A program made the translations under genes and the position numbers. Source: Orrella marina (lineage in GTDB: Bacteria > Pseudomonadota > Gammaproteobacteria > Burkholderiales > Burkholderiaceae_B). From it: a DNA stretch of 64,000 nucleotides. The notes under the pieces were generated by a model. The model was not told the DNA's origin, did not search any database, and worked only from the letters and a program-made list of their open reading frames with translations. This document shows positions 20,926-29,770 of this stretch, one piece after another; positions within the stretch are counted from its first letter, which is position 1; each line of letters starts with the position of its first letter. The stretch lies in assembly GCF_003058465.1 (NCBI RefSeq), contig NZ_CP028901.1:3782001-3846000 (forward strand), in the 5' to 3' direction.

Positions 20926-21990
20926 TCAGATCCCGAGGAAGCGGAATGGCTCGGCGGGTTTGAATTTATCGTTGACGGTACCCGAGAAAATGTTGGCCTG
21001 ATTGGGGCCAAGATCGAGCATCTTGACTTTACCCGTCTTCTCGGAAAAGTCGATTGATTTCAGATCCACCCAGAATGTGTTCGGCGTCAGTGCACTTTCA
21101 AAGAAGTACATCAGGTTCTTTTGGTCAGCAACGGTTCTCCAGCGGGTTGACGAGATATTCGGCTGGTCGGGAGTTGTGATGCCGAATGGCACGGATACAT
21201 TGCGGATGACGCTGAAGACGCTTGCAATCGATTTCAGCCGATTCTCGTCGCGCGGAACGGCATTGATGTAGAACGCAGCACGGGTGAAGCGGTCAGCAGC
21301 CCGATTGGTGCCAGGCAGAAACACTGTTCCTCCGATTTCGGTCCAGTATTCGTGCAGTGCCAGCTGTTGTTTGAACGTCGGCGAATTGGTCAGTACCTGA
21401 TACTCTTTGCTGTGGTGAATAACCTGCTTGCCCTCGATGTATTCAACGATGGCGCTGTCACCACTTGCGTCAGAGATAGACAGGTGCAATGTGGCTAGGC
21501 GATCCTGACCGGGTACAAAGTTTGTCACAATCGTATAGGGCTCTTTACGCAGCGCCTGCACGGCCTCGTCAACCGTCGCAAAGTTGTCCAGTATGTACTG
21601 GGCCCAGGCAGCCAGCGACAGTCCTGGTGCCGAGCCATCAAAGACCGGGTACTCCGATTCCACCAGCCACAGCACATTGGCAACCAGTCCTGCTTCGTTC
21701 ATGCCGTCAGTTGTAGAAATGTCGTATCCAGATGCGATCACACTGCCGTACTTCGAGGTCCACTTGATCGAGTCGGGTCCGACTTCACCGTTGCGCTCCA
21801 TGCCGCGCGGAAAGACCCACAGATTGGTCTCGACATCGACGCGCCAGTCCATGGACCTTGCCGTGATCACATGGCTGTCGTCACCGTGAAAAACAACCCT
21901 TGTGCAGGCATGGGTGGTCGAAGCGAGCAGGCTGGTGGCGACCAGCGCACTGGCCAGAGCGTTTCGCAAAAATCTTTTCTGATGTTGCAT
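20926..21990 (-). CDS. Secreted linear amide C-N hydrolase (choloylglycine hydrolase-like Ntn enzyme)
   Basis: From the ATG at 21990 the 354-aa precursor has a signal peptide (QHQKRFLRN, then ALASALVATSLLAS) with predicted cleavage THA|C28/C29. Cleavage would expose C29 (CTRVVF) as N-terminal nucleophile, as required in Ntn hydrolases of the bile-salt hydrolase/penicillin V acylase family. Other family features are ARSMDWRVD, the GMNEAGLVANVLWL block and the LTNSPTF segment with catalytic Asn. It hydrolyses a linear amide such as an N-acyl amino acid, penicillin V or an acyl-homoserine lactone; the substrate is unknown. An upstream in-frame start at 22041 would bury the signal peptide. Confidence 0.87.
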   Translation of the reverse strand: MQHQKRFLRNALASALVATSLLASTTHACTRVVFHGDDSHVITARSMDWRVDVETNLWVFPRGMERNGEVGPDSIKWTSKYGSVIASGYDISTTDGMNEAGLVANVLWLVESEYPVFDGSAPGLSLAAWAQYILDNFATVDEAVQALRKEPYTIVTNFVPGQDRLATLHLSISDASGDSAIVEYIEGKQVIHHSKEYQVLTNSPTFKQQLALHEYWTEIGGTVFLPGTNRAADRFTRAAFYINAVPRDENRLKSIASVFSVIRNVSVPFGITTPDQPNISSTRWRTVADQKNLMYFFESALTPNTFWVDLKSIDFSEKTGKVKMLDLGPNQANIFSGTVNDKFKPAEPFRFLGI

Positions 21991-22310
21991 GATGCTTCCT
22001 TGAGTGTGGTGAGCGGGATGCCAGGCAGTTTCTATCCGCATGATGTCTATGCCACTTACTGGCTCATGGATCGCGCTCAGTGATGGTCCATGTCAGGCGC
22101 AAGCGATCGACGATGCTGTCCTGTACTCAGGCTTCATGATAAGCATAATTTTGCTCAGTGTCGCCCAGCTTTCTTTGCAGCGTGCAATACAGGTCGTCAC
22201 ATCTGGCGTGATATCGAACCATACTGACCCGTTTCGAATGGGCTCCCATTTGGGTTTGCTGGGACGGGTAGGGGTGCTGTACGGGCGCTTGTCAGTTTGT
22301 ATCTAGACGG
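21991..22310. other. Intergenic region, no recognised element
   Basis: About 320 bases lie between the start of the Ntn hydrolase gene and the stop of the alpha/beta-hydrolase gene, both on the minus strand. It should contain the Ntn hydrolase promoter. I see no strong palindrome or coding frame. Confidence 0.4.
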
Positions 22311-23186
22311 CTATCTGTCTTTTTTTATACGGCATCGCTCCGAATTTTCGATAAAAGTCAGGATATGGTGATTAAAGGCGCCTGGTTGCTCCCAGTTCGC
22401 ACAGTGTCCGCATTCCGGGATGACGACAGCAGAGGAACCCGGTATGAGTGATTGTTGCATCCGCAGTACTGCGGGCGGTGCGTACAGGTCCGCATCGCCT
22501 GTCATGAGCAATGTGGGGCAAGCGATTTGGGTCAACCTTTGCCGGTTTATCTCGTTTCCGAGAGACTGGCTCGTGGATCCGCCCGGTCGGGCCTGATCCG
22601 CGAGGCTTTGCCAGGCTTTCACACCCTCGGGGTTGCTGGCGCGATAGCTTGGTCCGAGCTCCTTCATGTCATGCGTGAGCGTCTCAAAGCAAGGGGGGCG
22701 CAGGCGTTCCAGAACGGCCTGGTACTCGGTGTCATGGATTCCCATCATGGATGATGTAATCGAGAGGGAGCGCACTCGCTCGGGCCAGCTCAGCACAAAG
22801 TCGAGTGCAAAGTATCCACCATGTGCAATCGCAACCAGATGAGCAGACTCGATCGCAAGATAATCCAGCAAGTCGCGCAGATCCTCGGCTGCGACGCCCG
22901 GATCATCAGGATCAATGGGCGCTGAGCCAGCGTAGCCACGCCTGGAGTAGCCAATGACCCGGAGCCCTCGTCGCGCGAAGCTGTCGCGCTGGTAACCCCA
23001 GGCCAGTGCGCTCTGAACGCCAGAATGCAGCAGAATGATCGTGGCAGTTGAGTCAGGCTCTCGGGCATGGACCGAATTTTTGATTCTGTGTGCCGTATCC
23101 CAGTAGCCCAGAGAGGTGGACGGAAGTGTGGCAATCAGGTCGGGTGCAGTGGCTGTCAGCAAGTTGTCTTCCTCAAGGCCTGCCAT
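22311..23186 (-). CDS. Alpha/beta-hydrolase fold protein lacking the nucleophilic serine
   Basis: A 291-aa alpha/beta-hydrolase with the oxyanion-region motif LLHSG (52-56), the GYSRRGYAGS segment, an acid residue (D231 or D233, in MTGDADLYAPP) and H261 (PECGHCANWEQP). The nucleophile elbow, normally G-x-S-x-G, reads A-I-A-H-G-G at 119-124, so alanine 121 stands where serine is expected. Codons were checked on the complementary strand and the frame is intact. It may be a pseudoenzyme, a non-hydrolytic family member, or inactivated. It is divergent from the aldo/keto reductase, sharing an operator-like palindrome. Confidence 0.8.
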   Translation of the reverse strand: MAGLEEDNLLTATAPDLIATLPSTSLGYWDTAHRIKNSVHAREPDSTATIILLHSGVQSALAWGYQRDSFARRGLRVIGYSRRGYAGSAPIDPDDPGVAAEDLRDLLDYLAIESAHLVAIAHGGYFALDFVLSWPERVRSLSITSSMMGIHDTEYQAVLERLRPPCFETLTHDMKELGPSYRASNPEGVKAWQSLADQARPGGSTSQSLGNEINRQRLTQIACPTLLMTGDADLYAPPAVLRMQQSLIPGSSAVVIPECGHCANWEQPGAFNHHILTFIENSERCRIKKDR

Positions 23187-23576
23187 CAGAAACCGTACGG
23201 GGCCGATGGTGGATTCGGTGCTTCTGGTGGCTCCTGATCACTTTACACCACGGGGTGTAAATCCTTCACACGGGCGTGCGTACACAGCTTTCCGTTGGTC
23301 AGGATGTCATTATTAAAGCAGTTTAATGAAATCCCTTGTATCTGAATGGGTTGGCGTCGCTATCCGACAGTTGTTCAGAGGGTTGTTCACAGTTCATGGG
23401 GATAACCCGAATGTGTACGGATCATCCGACTTGTCTTGTGAATAAGCGCAGTATTGTGATGGGTACGGCACAGGATGCTCGCATGGTGGGTGACGTTAGC
23501 CCAGTCTGCTGAACTTTCGGATTTCGCAACAGTCGACTCTTCAGGTCTTGTTTCACGCAACGGTGGAGGAGGTGGC
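23187..23576. other. Divergent intergenic region with operator candidate
   Basis: This ~390-base region separates the alpha/beta-hydrolase gene from the Tat-exported aldo/keto reductase. It contains the palindrome listed at 23242-23261. The open frame of the reductase reads back to 23475 but lacks a ribosome-binding site there. Confidence 0.5.
23242..23261. promoter_or_regulatory. Perfect 8-bp inverted repeat, operator candidate
   Basis: Arms TTTACACC and GGTGTAAA with a 4-base centre (ACGG) lie 56 bases upstream of the alpha/beta-hydrolase start and between divergent genes. Size and symmetry fit a dimeric repressor site (TetR or MarR type), but no regulator gene is adjacent. Confidence 0.5.
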
Positions 23577-24638
23577 ATGTCAGATAAAGAACATCAACCC
23601 GTCAGTTGTAAAGCTGTACCGGGCGAGGACGTCATTGGTCATTTGGATGCTGGCGTGGCCGCGTCACGCGTTGCGCAACAACTCGCGCGAAGGCGGTTTC
23701 TGGGGCAGGGCGCTGTCGTGGCCGGACTGGCGAGCTGGCCAGGTTTGTCCGCATGGGCTTCTGCGACCGAAGCCAGTTCTGCTGGTGCCTCGGTTTCGGG
23801 CTTGTCTGGGCCGCTGGTGGCCAAACCCATCCCTTCTTCAGGCGAACTGTTGCCTGTCATCGGAATCGGTACAGCCAGGCGGTTTGATGTCGCAAGCACC
23901 GAAGAGGAACTCGCCCCGCTTCGAACGGTTTTGCGAGAGCTACCCATCCTGGGCGGTCGTGTTGTGGACACCGCTCCGTCTTATGGCAATGCCGAGACAG
24001 TGATCGGTGAACTAATGCAGGCATTGGGCAATCGGGATCAATTATTCCTGGCGACCAAGGTGGGCGCAGGACGTTCTGGCGTCGAAGCGGGCATCGCCGA
24101 AATGCAAGGGTCGCTCAAGCGTCTGCGTACCGATCACGTAGACCTGATGATGGTTCACAATCTGGCGGGCATTCGCGAAATGCTCCCCGTACTCAGACAG
24201 TGGAAAGCCGAAGGGAGAACCCGCTATATCGGCATGAGTACGTCATTTGAGCGTCAGTACGATGATTTTGTGACAGTCATGGAGTCCGAGGTGCTTGACT
24301 TCATTCAGGTCGACTACGCGATCGACAACCGCTCGGCAGAAAAGCGCATACTGCCGCTGGCACAGGACCGGGGTATGGCTGTTCTGACGAATCTTCCGTT
24401 TGGCCGGGGACGGGTGTTCAAGCAGTTTCAGGGACAACCTGTTGCGCCGTGGGCGCAGGAGCTCGGGATACAAACGTGGGCGCAGTTAGCCCTCAAGTAC
24501 GTGGTGTCGAATCCCGCCGTGACGGTCGCAATCCCCGGGACGGCCCGACCACAGTATCTGGTAGATAACCTGGGAGCGGGCCATCCACCCATGCCGGATG
24601 AGAGGACGAGAGCCCGGATGGCCGCACTGTTTGAGTGA
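23577..24638 (+). CDS. Tat-exported aldo/keto reductase family protein
   Basis: A 353-aa protein whose start at 23577 follows AGGAGG at short spacing. It carries a twin-arginine signal (RRRFLGQG at 38-45, hydrophobic AVVAGLASWPGL, cleavage near AWA). The AKR domain has the expected catalytic tetrad D131, Y136 (DTAPSYGNAE), K161 (ATKVGAG) and H194 (MMVHNL). Export through Tat implies folding with its cofactor in the cytoplasm. Periplasmic AKRs are uncommon and their reductant is unclear. The substrate is unknown. Confidence 0.87.
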   Translation: MSDKEHQPVSCKAVPGEDVIGHLDAGVAASRVAQQLARRRFLGQGAVVAGLASWPGLSAWASATEASSAGASVSGLSGPLVAKPIPSSGELLPVIGIGTARRFDVASTEEELAPLRTVLRELPILGGRVVDTAPSYGNAETVIGELMQALGNRDQLFLATKVGAGRSGVEAGIAEMQGSLKRLRTDHVDLMMVHNLAGIREMLPVLRQWKAEGRTRYIGMSTSFERQYDDFVTVMESEVLDFIQVDYAIDNRSAEKRILPLAQDRGMAVLTNLPFGRGRVFKQFQGQPVAPWAQELGIQTWAQLALKYVVSNPAVTVAIPGTARPQYLVDNLGAGHPPMPDERTRARMAALFE

Positions 24639-24703
24639 GTTCTGGAGACCATGCCGGATGGTGACGTGAGCGAACGGGTGTTTTGGGGTCGAGGTGCGAT
24701 CTC

Positions 24704-26089
24704 ATGAGCGCTGATTCAATCGGGCTGCGTGTGCTGCGAGCCCTGGATGTTGACCGCCGTGAGGTGCCCGCACTCGCCTGGTCGTTTGCGTACTTTTTTC
24801 TGGTTCTGGCCGCCTACTATGTTCTGAGGCCCATTCGCGACGAGATGGGGGTGCTGGGCGGCGTACGCAATCTTGCCTGGCTCTTTACAGGTACGCTGAT
24901 CGGCACCTTGTTGCTTCATCCACTGTACACCTGGCTTGTTTCACGACTCACGCGAGCCCGATTCATCGCGTACACCTATCGTTTCTTCATCGCCAATCTG
25001 ATCGGGTTTTATGTATTGTTCAGCATGGTGCAAGGGGCAGGCGATGCGAGTCGGGACGAAGTCTGGGTTGGCCGGCTCTTCTTCATCTGGGTCAGCGTCT
25101 TCAACCTCTTTGTGGTGTCGGTGTTCTGGTCGTACATGACTGATGTGTATCGACCCGGGCAGGGCAAGCGACTTTTCGGGGTGATCGCAGTCGGGGGGAC
25201 GCTCGGTGCCCTCAGTGGGTCCAGTGTGACAGCCGTGCTTGTCGAGTGGCTGGGCGCGTTCAATCTCATGCTCTTGAGCGCGTTGCTGCTGGAGCTTGCG
25301 GCCCGTAGTGCAAGACGATTAGGACGTTTTCAGGAACAGCTCAACGAAGCAGAAAGGGTGCATGAGGCTCCCGTGTCAGCTGCCGGACTGCTTGACGCAG
25401 CAGCGCCATCAGCGATCCTGGATGGTGAGAGGAGCAGACAGGATGAGCGGGTGATCGGTGGCGGCGTTCTGGATGGTATTTCCCATGTGCTCAAGTCACC
25501 GTACCTGCTGGGGATCGCTGCGCTCATGTTGCTGTTCACCATCGCGTCGACCTTTCTGTATTTTCAGCGGATGGACATTATCGCGCGTGAGTTTGCAGAC
25601 GATTCCGTTGCCCGGGTGCGGTTGTTCGGTACGATTGATGCTGCTACCAATCTCCTTACATTGCTGACGCAGTTGTTTCTGACCGGTCGCCTGTTGCGCT
25701 GGCTCGGGGTGGGCTTCGGGCTGGCATTCCTGCCTGCCGTTAGTCTGATCGGGTTTGCGGGCCTGGGTATGGCACCTGTACTCTGGGTGGTGGTGGCGTT
25801 CGAGGTGATTCGGCGAGCTGGAAACTTTGCGCTTGCCAGGCCGGCGCGTGAGGTTCTCTACACCGTCATGTCTCGTTCGGACAAGTACAAGGCCAAAAAT
25901 TTCAACGACACGTTCGTCTATCGACTCGGGGATCAGCTCGGATCCTGGTCATACACTGCGATGGGTTGGCTTGGCCTCGGATTGTCGGGTCTGGCGCTGA
26001 CCATGGTGCCGGTTTCTCTGGTATGGGTAGTGCTGGCGCTCTGGCTGGCCAGGCAGTACAACCGCAAGGCAGCGAAGCCACCCGAGTGA
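24704..26089 (+). CDS. ADP/ATP-carrier-like (NTP/NDP exchange) membrane transporter
   Basis: A 461-aa polytopic membrane protein with about 10-12 hydrophobic segments. Its N-terminal FFLVLAAYYVLRPIRDEMG is the hallmark of the bacterial/plastid ADP/ATP translocase (Tlc/Npt) superfamily and its distant free-living relatives, often annotated as MFS. Other family-like segments are SVFWSYMTDVYRPGQGKRLFG and the C-terminal ARPAREVLYTVMSRSDKYKAKNFNDT. The ATG at 24704 has GAGGTG upstream. True nucleotide exchange is unproven in free-living bacteria; the substrate may differ. It is 66 bases upstream of the GST gene. Confidence 0.78.
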   Translation: MSADSIGLRVLRALDVDRREVPALAWSFAYFFLVLAAYYVLRPIRDEMGVLGGVRNLAWLFTGTLIGTLLLHPLYTWLVSRLTRARFIAYTYRFFIANLIGFYVLFSMVQGAGDASRDEVWVGRLFFIWVSVFNLFVVSVFWSYMTDVYRPGQGKRLFGVIAVGGTLGALSGSSVTAVLVEWLGAFNLMLLSALLLELAARSARRLGRFQEQLNEAERVHEAPVSAAGLLDAAAPSAILDGERSRQDERVIGGGVLDGISHVLKSPYLLGIAALMLLFTIASTFLYFQRMDIIAREFADDSVARVRLFGTIDAATNLLTLLTQLFLTGRLLRWLGVGFGLAFLPAVSLIGFAGLGMAPVLWVVVAFEVIRRAGNFALARPAREVLYTVMSRSDKYKAKNFNDTFVYRLGDQLGSWSYTAMGWLGLGLSGLALTMVPVSLVWVVLALWLARQYNRKAAKPPE

Positions 26090-26154
26090 GGCAGATCAAT
26101 CACTCACCGACGTCGCTGCTCAGCTTTCTCAACGAATCAACAGGAAACACTCCA

Positions 26155-26838
26155 ATGCTTGAACTTGCGATTGGCAATCTCAACTATTCGTCCTGGTCGA
26201 TGCGTGCATGGCTCTTGCTGCAGCATTTCAACATTCCGTTTCGTGAACGGTATCTGCGATTTGATGGGTTTGAGCCAGATTCTGTGTTTAAGCAATCCGC
26301 ACTGGCGTTATCAGCCACAGGCAAGGTACCAGTCCTGATCGATGGTGATCTGGTCGTGTGGGATTCCCTGGCGATCGCGGAGTACCTGGCGGAACAATAT
26401 CCAGATCGACCGCTCTGGCCTGCAGAGCGGTCCTTGCGAGCCCAGGCCCGCAGCGTCTGTGCCCAGATGCATAGTGACTTTGCAGCCTTGCGAACAGCCT
26501 GCCCCATGAACATTGAGGCGGATCTGCGCCAGACAGGTGCGCTGATCTGGCGTGATCATCCGGAGGTCAGGCGCGATGTGGCGCAGATCGAAAGTCTGTG
26601 GGAAATATCTCGTGCCCTGAGTGGTGGGCCTTTTCTGTTTCGTGAGTTCAGCATTGCTGATGCATTTTTTGCGCCGGTCTGCATGCGTATCAGGGGGTAC
26701 GGTTTGCCCGTGTCAAAACAGTCAGACGATTACATCAACCGTGTGGCCACCACACCGGCCGTGGCGCAATGGGTTCAGCGCGCCCGCGCAGAAAATGACT
26801 TTCTGGCGTTTGAGGAGCCTTACAGGCTGGGTCGATAA
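26155..26838 (+). CDS. Glutathione S-transferase family protein
   Basis: A 227-aa GST. The N-terminal thioredoxin-like domain begins LAIGNLNYSSWSMRAWLLL, with the Ser/Tyr at the active-site turn, followed by the cis-Pro-containing GKVPVLIDGDLVVWDSLAIAEYLAE. The C-terminal domain is helical. The chosen ATG has GGAAAC upstream; the open frame extends 63 codons upstream inside the transporter gene but is not needed. The family conjugates glutathione or isomerises substrates. It converges on the BCCT transporter gene. Confidence 0.9.
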   Translation: MLELAIGNLNYSSWSMRAWLLLQHFNIPFRERYLRFDGFEPDSVFKQSALALSATGKVPVLIDGDLVVWDSLAIAEYLAEQYPDRPLWPAERSLRAQARSVCAQMHSDFAALRTACPMNIEADLRQTGALIWRDHPEVRRDVAQIESLWEISRALSGGPFLFREFSIADAFFAPVCMRIRGYGLPVSKQSDDYINRVATTPAVAQWVQRARAENDFLAFEEPYRLGR

Positions 26839-26970
26839 CCACGACTTGCGCCAGAACATACATGTCGGGTGCGATGTCACACATCAATGCATGTATTGAT
26901 GTGCCAAGGGGGTTCGCGAAACTTGGCGATACGTCTGCCTGTTTGCAAAGAAGAACTGAAGCCGAACGTT

Positions 26971-26997
26971 TAGAGGCCAGCTCGACGCCGGCCTCTA
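26971..26997. terminator. Hairpin between convergent GST and BCCT genes
   Basis: Arms TAGAGGCC (26971-26978) and GGCCTCTA (26990-26997) with an 11-base loop sit between two convergent stops. A likely shared terminator, though the T-rich stretch is weak. Confidence 0.5.
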
Positions 26998-27007
26998 CAG
27001 TCACTGT

Positions 27008-28621
27008 TTACTGGTTTGACGAGCCCGTTGCAGATGCACCCAGTTCATCATCCTCCGTGAGCTGCCGGGCTTCCTCCAGCGAGGCGCCGACAGGTGTCTG
27101 GTCGTTTGCCTGATAGAGCATCTCAAGTTGTGCCTTGCGATCCTCAGCAAGCTCCCTGAACAGCATCCAGACCATCGCGTACAGAATCAGCACAAACGGC
27201 AGTGCTGCCAGAATGGCGGCCGCCTGCAAGGCCTGCAGTCCACCGGTGGCGATCAGTGTCAGGCAGATGGCTGCAATCAGCACACCCCAAGCCAGACGTT
27301 TGGCAAGTGGAGGGGCCGGATTGCCGCGATCGGTCAGCTGCGCAACGATGTAGGAGGCCGAGTCAGCAGACGTGATCAGGAAAATGAACACCAGAATCAT
27401 GCCTAGAATCGACAAAAACTCCGACATCGGATAGAGCTCGAAGAACCGGAACAGAGACGTCGTGATGTTGCTCTGCACTGCTTCGGCAATGTTGGCACCT
27501 TGTACCAGGTCAAAGTGCAGGGCTGCCCCGCCAAACACACCCATCCAGACGCAGGCAAGCAATGGAGGTACCACCAGCACACCCAGCACGAACTCGCGAA
27601 CCGTGCGACCGTAGGAAATCCGCGCAACGAAGGTGCCGACGAAGGGCGACCAGGCAATCACCCACGCCCAGTAAAAGATCGTCCATCCGGCGCCCCAACT
27701 GGTATCGCCCGGCGCGTTGGTCTGCAGGCTCATGAAAATGAAGTGCTGCAGATAATTACCGAGGGCCTGTGTGAAGTAGTTCAGGATGGCGAGCGTCGGT
27801 CCGAACATCAGTACGAACACCATCAGCGCGAGCGCAACAGTCAGATTGATTGTGGAGAGAATCTTGATGCCCTTGTCCAGTCCCGATGCGGCTGACAGCA
27901 TGTAGGCGGTGAACATCACGCCCAGAATGATGGCCTGCCAAACGAAGCCTTCCGGGATCCCATAAAGGTACTCCAGTCCGCCGTTGACTTGCAGCACCCC
28001 CAGGCCGAGGGACGTCGCCACACCCATGACGGTTGCGACAACAGCAAAGATGTCCAGTGCACCGTTGATCTGGTGGCGAAACCTGGACTTGCGGGTCAGT
28101 GGATCCATGACAACCGATACAAGGCCGGGCTTGCCTTTGCGAAACTGGAAGAACCCGATGATCAGGCCAACCACAGAGAAAGCAGCCCATTGACTGACCC
28201 CCCAGTTAAAGAAACTGTACTGAAGCGCGAGTTCGGCTGCTCTGTCGGTTCCTGGCTCGGCCATGCCGTGTGGTGGCGTGACAAAGTGCATCATCGACTC
28301 GGCCACACCATAGAAAACCAGACCGATTCCGAACCCTGCTGCCAGCAGCATCGCGATCCATGAGTAATAGGAGAACTCGGGCACGCTGTCTGGTGGGCCT
28401 AGCTTGGTTTCTCCGTATTTTGAGAAGGCGAGGTATACGAGGACGACCACAAATCCGAATACTGACATCAGGAAGAACCATCCGAAGCGTGTAGTCGCCC
28501 AGTCCAGTCCGGATTGTGCGACATCCCCGAACTGTTTCGGGGCCACCGCCCCGATCAGCACCAGTACGGTGATGATGAGAACGGACAAAACGAATACAGG
28601 CTGTTTGTAAGCTGAGTTCAC
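27008..28621 (-). CDS. BCCT family betaine/carnitine/choline transporter
   Basis: A 537-aa protein with 12 expected membrane helices and the BCCT signature WAWVIAWSPFVGTFVARISYGRT. A glycine-rich GFGIGLVFYG helix, related to the GMGIG of sodium-coupled BetP-type carriers, is present. The start is GTG at 28621 with AAGGTAAC upstream. It imports quaternary ammonium compounds for osmoprotection or catabolism. The charged C-terminal tail (RELAEDRKAQLEML) could carry osmosensing. No betaine-catabolism genes are adjacent. Confidence 0.93.
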   Translation of the reverse strand: MNSAYKQPVFVLSVLIITVLVLIGAVAPKQFGDVAQSGLDWATTRFGWFFLMSVFGFVVVLVYLAFSKYGETKLGPPDSVPEFSYYSWIAMLLAAGFGIGLVFYGVAESMMHFVTPPHGMAEPGTDRAAELALQYSFFNWGVSQWAAFSVVGLIIGFFQFRKGKPGLVSVVMDPLTRKSRFRHQINGALDIFAVVATVMGVATSLGLGVLQVNGGLEYLYGIPEGFVWQAIILGVMFTAYMLSAASGLDKGIKILSTINLTVALALMVFVLMFGPTLAILNYFTQALGNYLQHFIFMSLQTNAPGDTSWGAGWTIFYWAWVIAWSPFVGTFVARISYGRTVREFVLGVLVVPPLLACVWMGVFGGAALHFDLVQGANIAEAVQSNITTSLFRFFELYPMSEFLSILGMILVFIFLITSADSASYIVAQLTDRGNPAPPLAKRLAWGVLIAAICLTLIATGGLQALQAAAILAALPFVLILYAMVWMLFRELAEDRKAQLEMLYQANDQTPVGASLEEARQLTEDDELGASATGSSNQ

Positions 28622-29119
28622 GGAGTTACCTTGTGATGATTTTCTTGAAAGTAGCTAGTGCTCGAAGATTGGAAGGATCTTTTATCAGTCTGAACGAATG
28701 GACGGGCTGCCTCAATAGAGAAATCCCTTGATTGGTGACTAAAGTTTTACTTTAAAAGGGTAACAAACCTTGATCGTCACGTCTAACGTGACGATCGATG
28801 GAACGTGTCGCGATATCTGCCCCGGATTCAGTCGTTTGCAGCAGACCCTGCAAGCGACTGGGCAAGCGTAGAACATTCGGGGTCGTTATGTGTAGTGCGT
28901 GCAGGTTGGGCGCTGCGCGGGTTGTCTGTCTTCCGTACGACTCTGGCTGGAAATCTGCGCCCCGATCGGTCTCAGGTGATAATCAGGCTTCATGCAGTTA
29001 CATGGCACCTACTGGCCCCGCTTGTGCAAGGCAACACGGGCTCGATCGTGTTCACGGTGACCAAGCAATACTGAGGCCGACGGTCCAGGCATCTGGACCG
29101 AGGTCAGCGCACTGGCAAG
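28622..29119. other. Long non-coding region upstream of the BCCT gene
   Basis: About 500 bases. Short plus-strand frames (for example 28805-29074) look non-functional. Two symmetric elements are visible: AAAGT-TTT-ACTTT at 28741-28753 and a larger hairpin at 28772-28796. The BCCT promoter must lie here; some sequence may be remnant. Confidence 0.45.
28772..28796. repeat. Perfect 11-bp inverted repeat upstream of BCCT gene
   Basis: Arms GATCGTCACGT (28772-28782) and ACGTGACGATC (28786-28796) flank CTA. It is about 150 bases upstream of the BCCT start. It could be a dimeric repressor operator or a hairpin; no plus-strand gene ends here, so termination is unlikely. Confidence 0.5.
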
Positions 29120-29680
29120 TCAGATCCAGGCGATGAGCAGCAGCAGACATGACCAGCCTGCAATGCCAGCGCCCATGACGGTGTGCGTGATGGCCGCCGC
29201 GACCAGTTGGTCTTCCACTCTCAGGACTGCTCTGACACCGTGATGAATCAGACTGCAGGTCGCTGCCAAGGCGAGCAGGGCCAGTATGACGTTCACCGTC
29301 ATGTCGGGTATGAACAGTCCGAAGGCAGACAACCACAACGGTACAGGCGCAATACTGGCCAGTCGAAATGCATCAGTCGAATTCACTTCAATCCAGTGGG
29401 ACTGCGTGACTTGTCTGATGAGCCAGCCCATGAGCAGCCAGGTGAGCATTTCGGCCCCGAAGAACACGGGTGCGATGAGTTGCCAGGGTTTGTTGCTGTA
29501 GCCCTGTATCAACAGATCGCCGTAGACTGGCCCGTAGAAGAACAGCATGACTGGTGGAATCAGCGATAGCGGTAAGACAAGTCGCCAGAACAGGCTAGCG
29601 AGCGTCGGTCTGTTTTGCACCAGGTCCTGCCATCCCTTTTGCGAGGAAATAATCATCTGGGGAATTGAGAGGATCAACAT
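29120..29680 (-). CDS. Yip1-family integral membrane protein
   Basis: A 186-aa protein with about five hydrophobic helices. The N-terminal MIISSQKGWQDL, PVFFGAEMLTWLLMGWLI and ASIAPVPLWLSAFGLFIPD segments match bacterial Yip1/DUF1282 proteins. Function of the bacterial family is not established. AAGGAGC lies before the ATG. It is divergent from the MarR regulator and may be under its control. Confidence 0.75.
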   Translation of the reverse strand: MLILSIPQMIISSQKGWQDLVQNRPTLASLFWRLVLPLSLIPPVMLFFYGPVYGDLLIQGYSNKPWQLIAPVFFGAEMLTWLLMGWLIRQVTQSHWIEVNSTDAFRLASIAPVPLWLSAFGLFIPDMTVNVILALLALAATCSLIHHGVRAVLRVEDQLVAAAITHTVMGAGIAGWSCLLLLIAWI

Positions 29681-29770
29681 GACGTGCTCCTTCTGCCGGG
29701 TTGCGAAGCGAACATTCGGATCGACTGCCCATATATCACAACATGATGTATTTGTATGGCAATAATATGA

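Noticed and set aside
28805..29074. 89-aa plus-strand reading frame in the non-coding region upstream of the BCCT gene
   Set aside because: No domain-like pattern, no good ribosome-binding site, and it lies in a region with competing frames.
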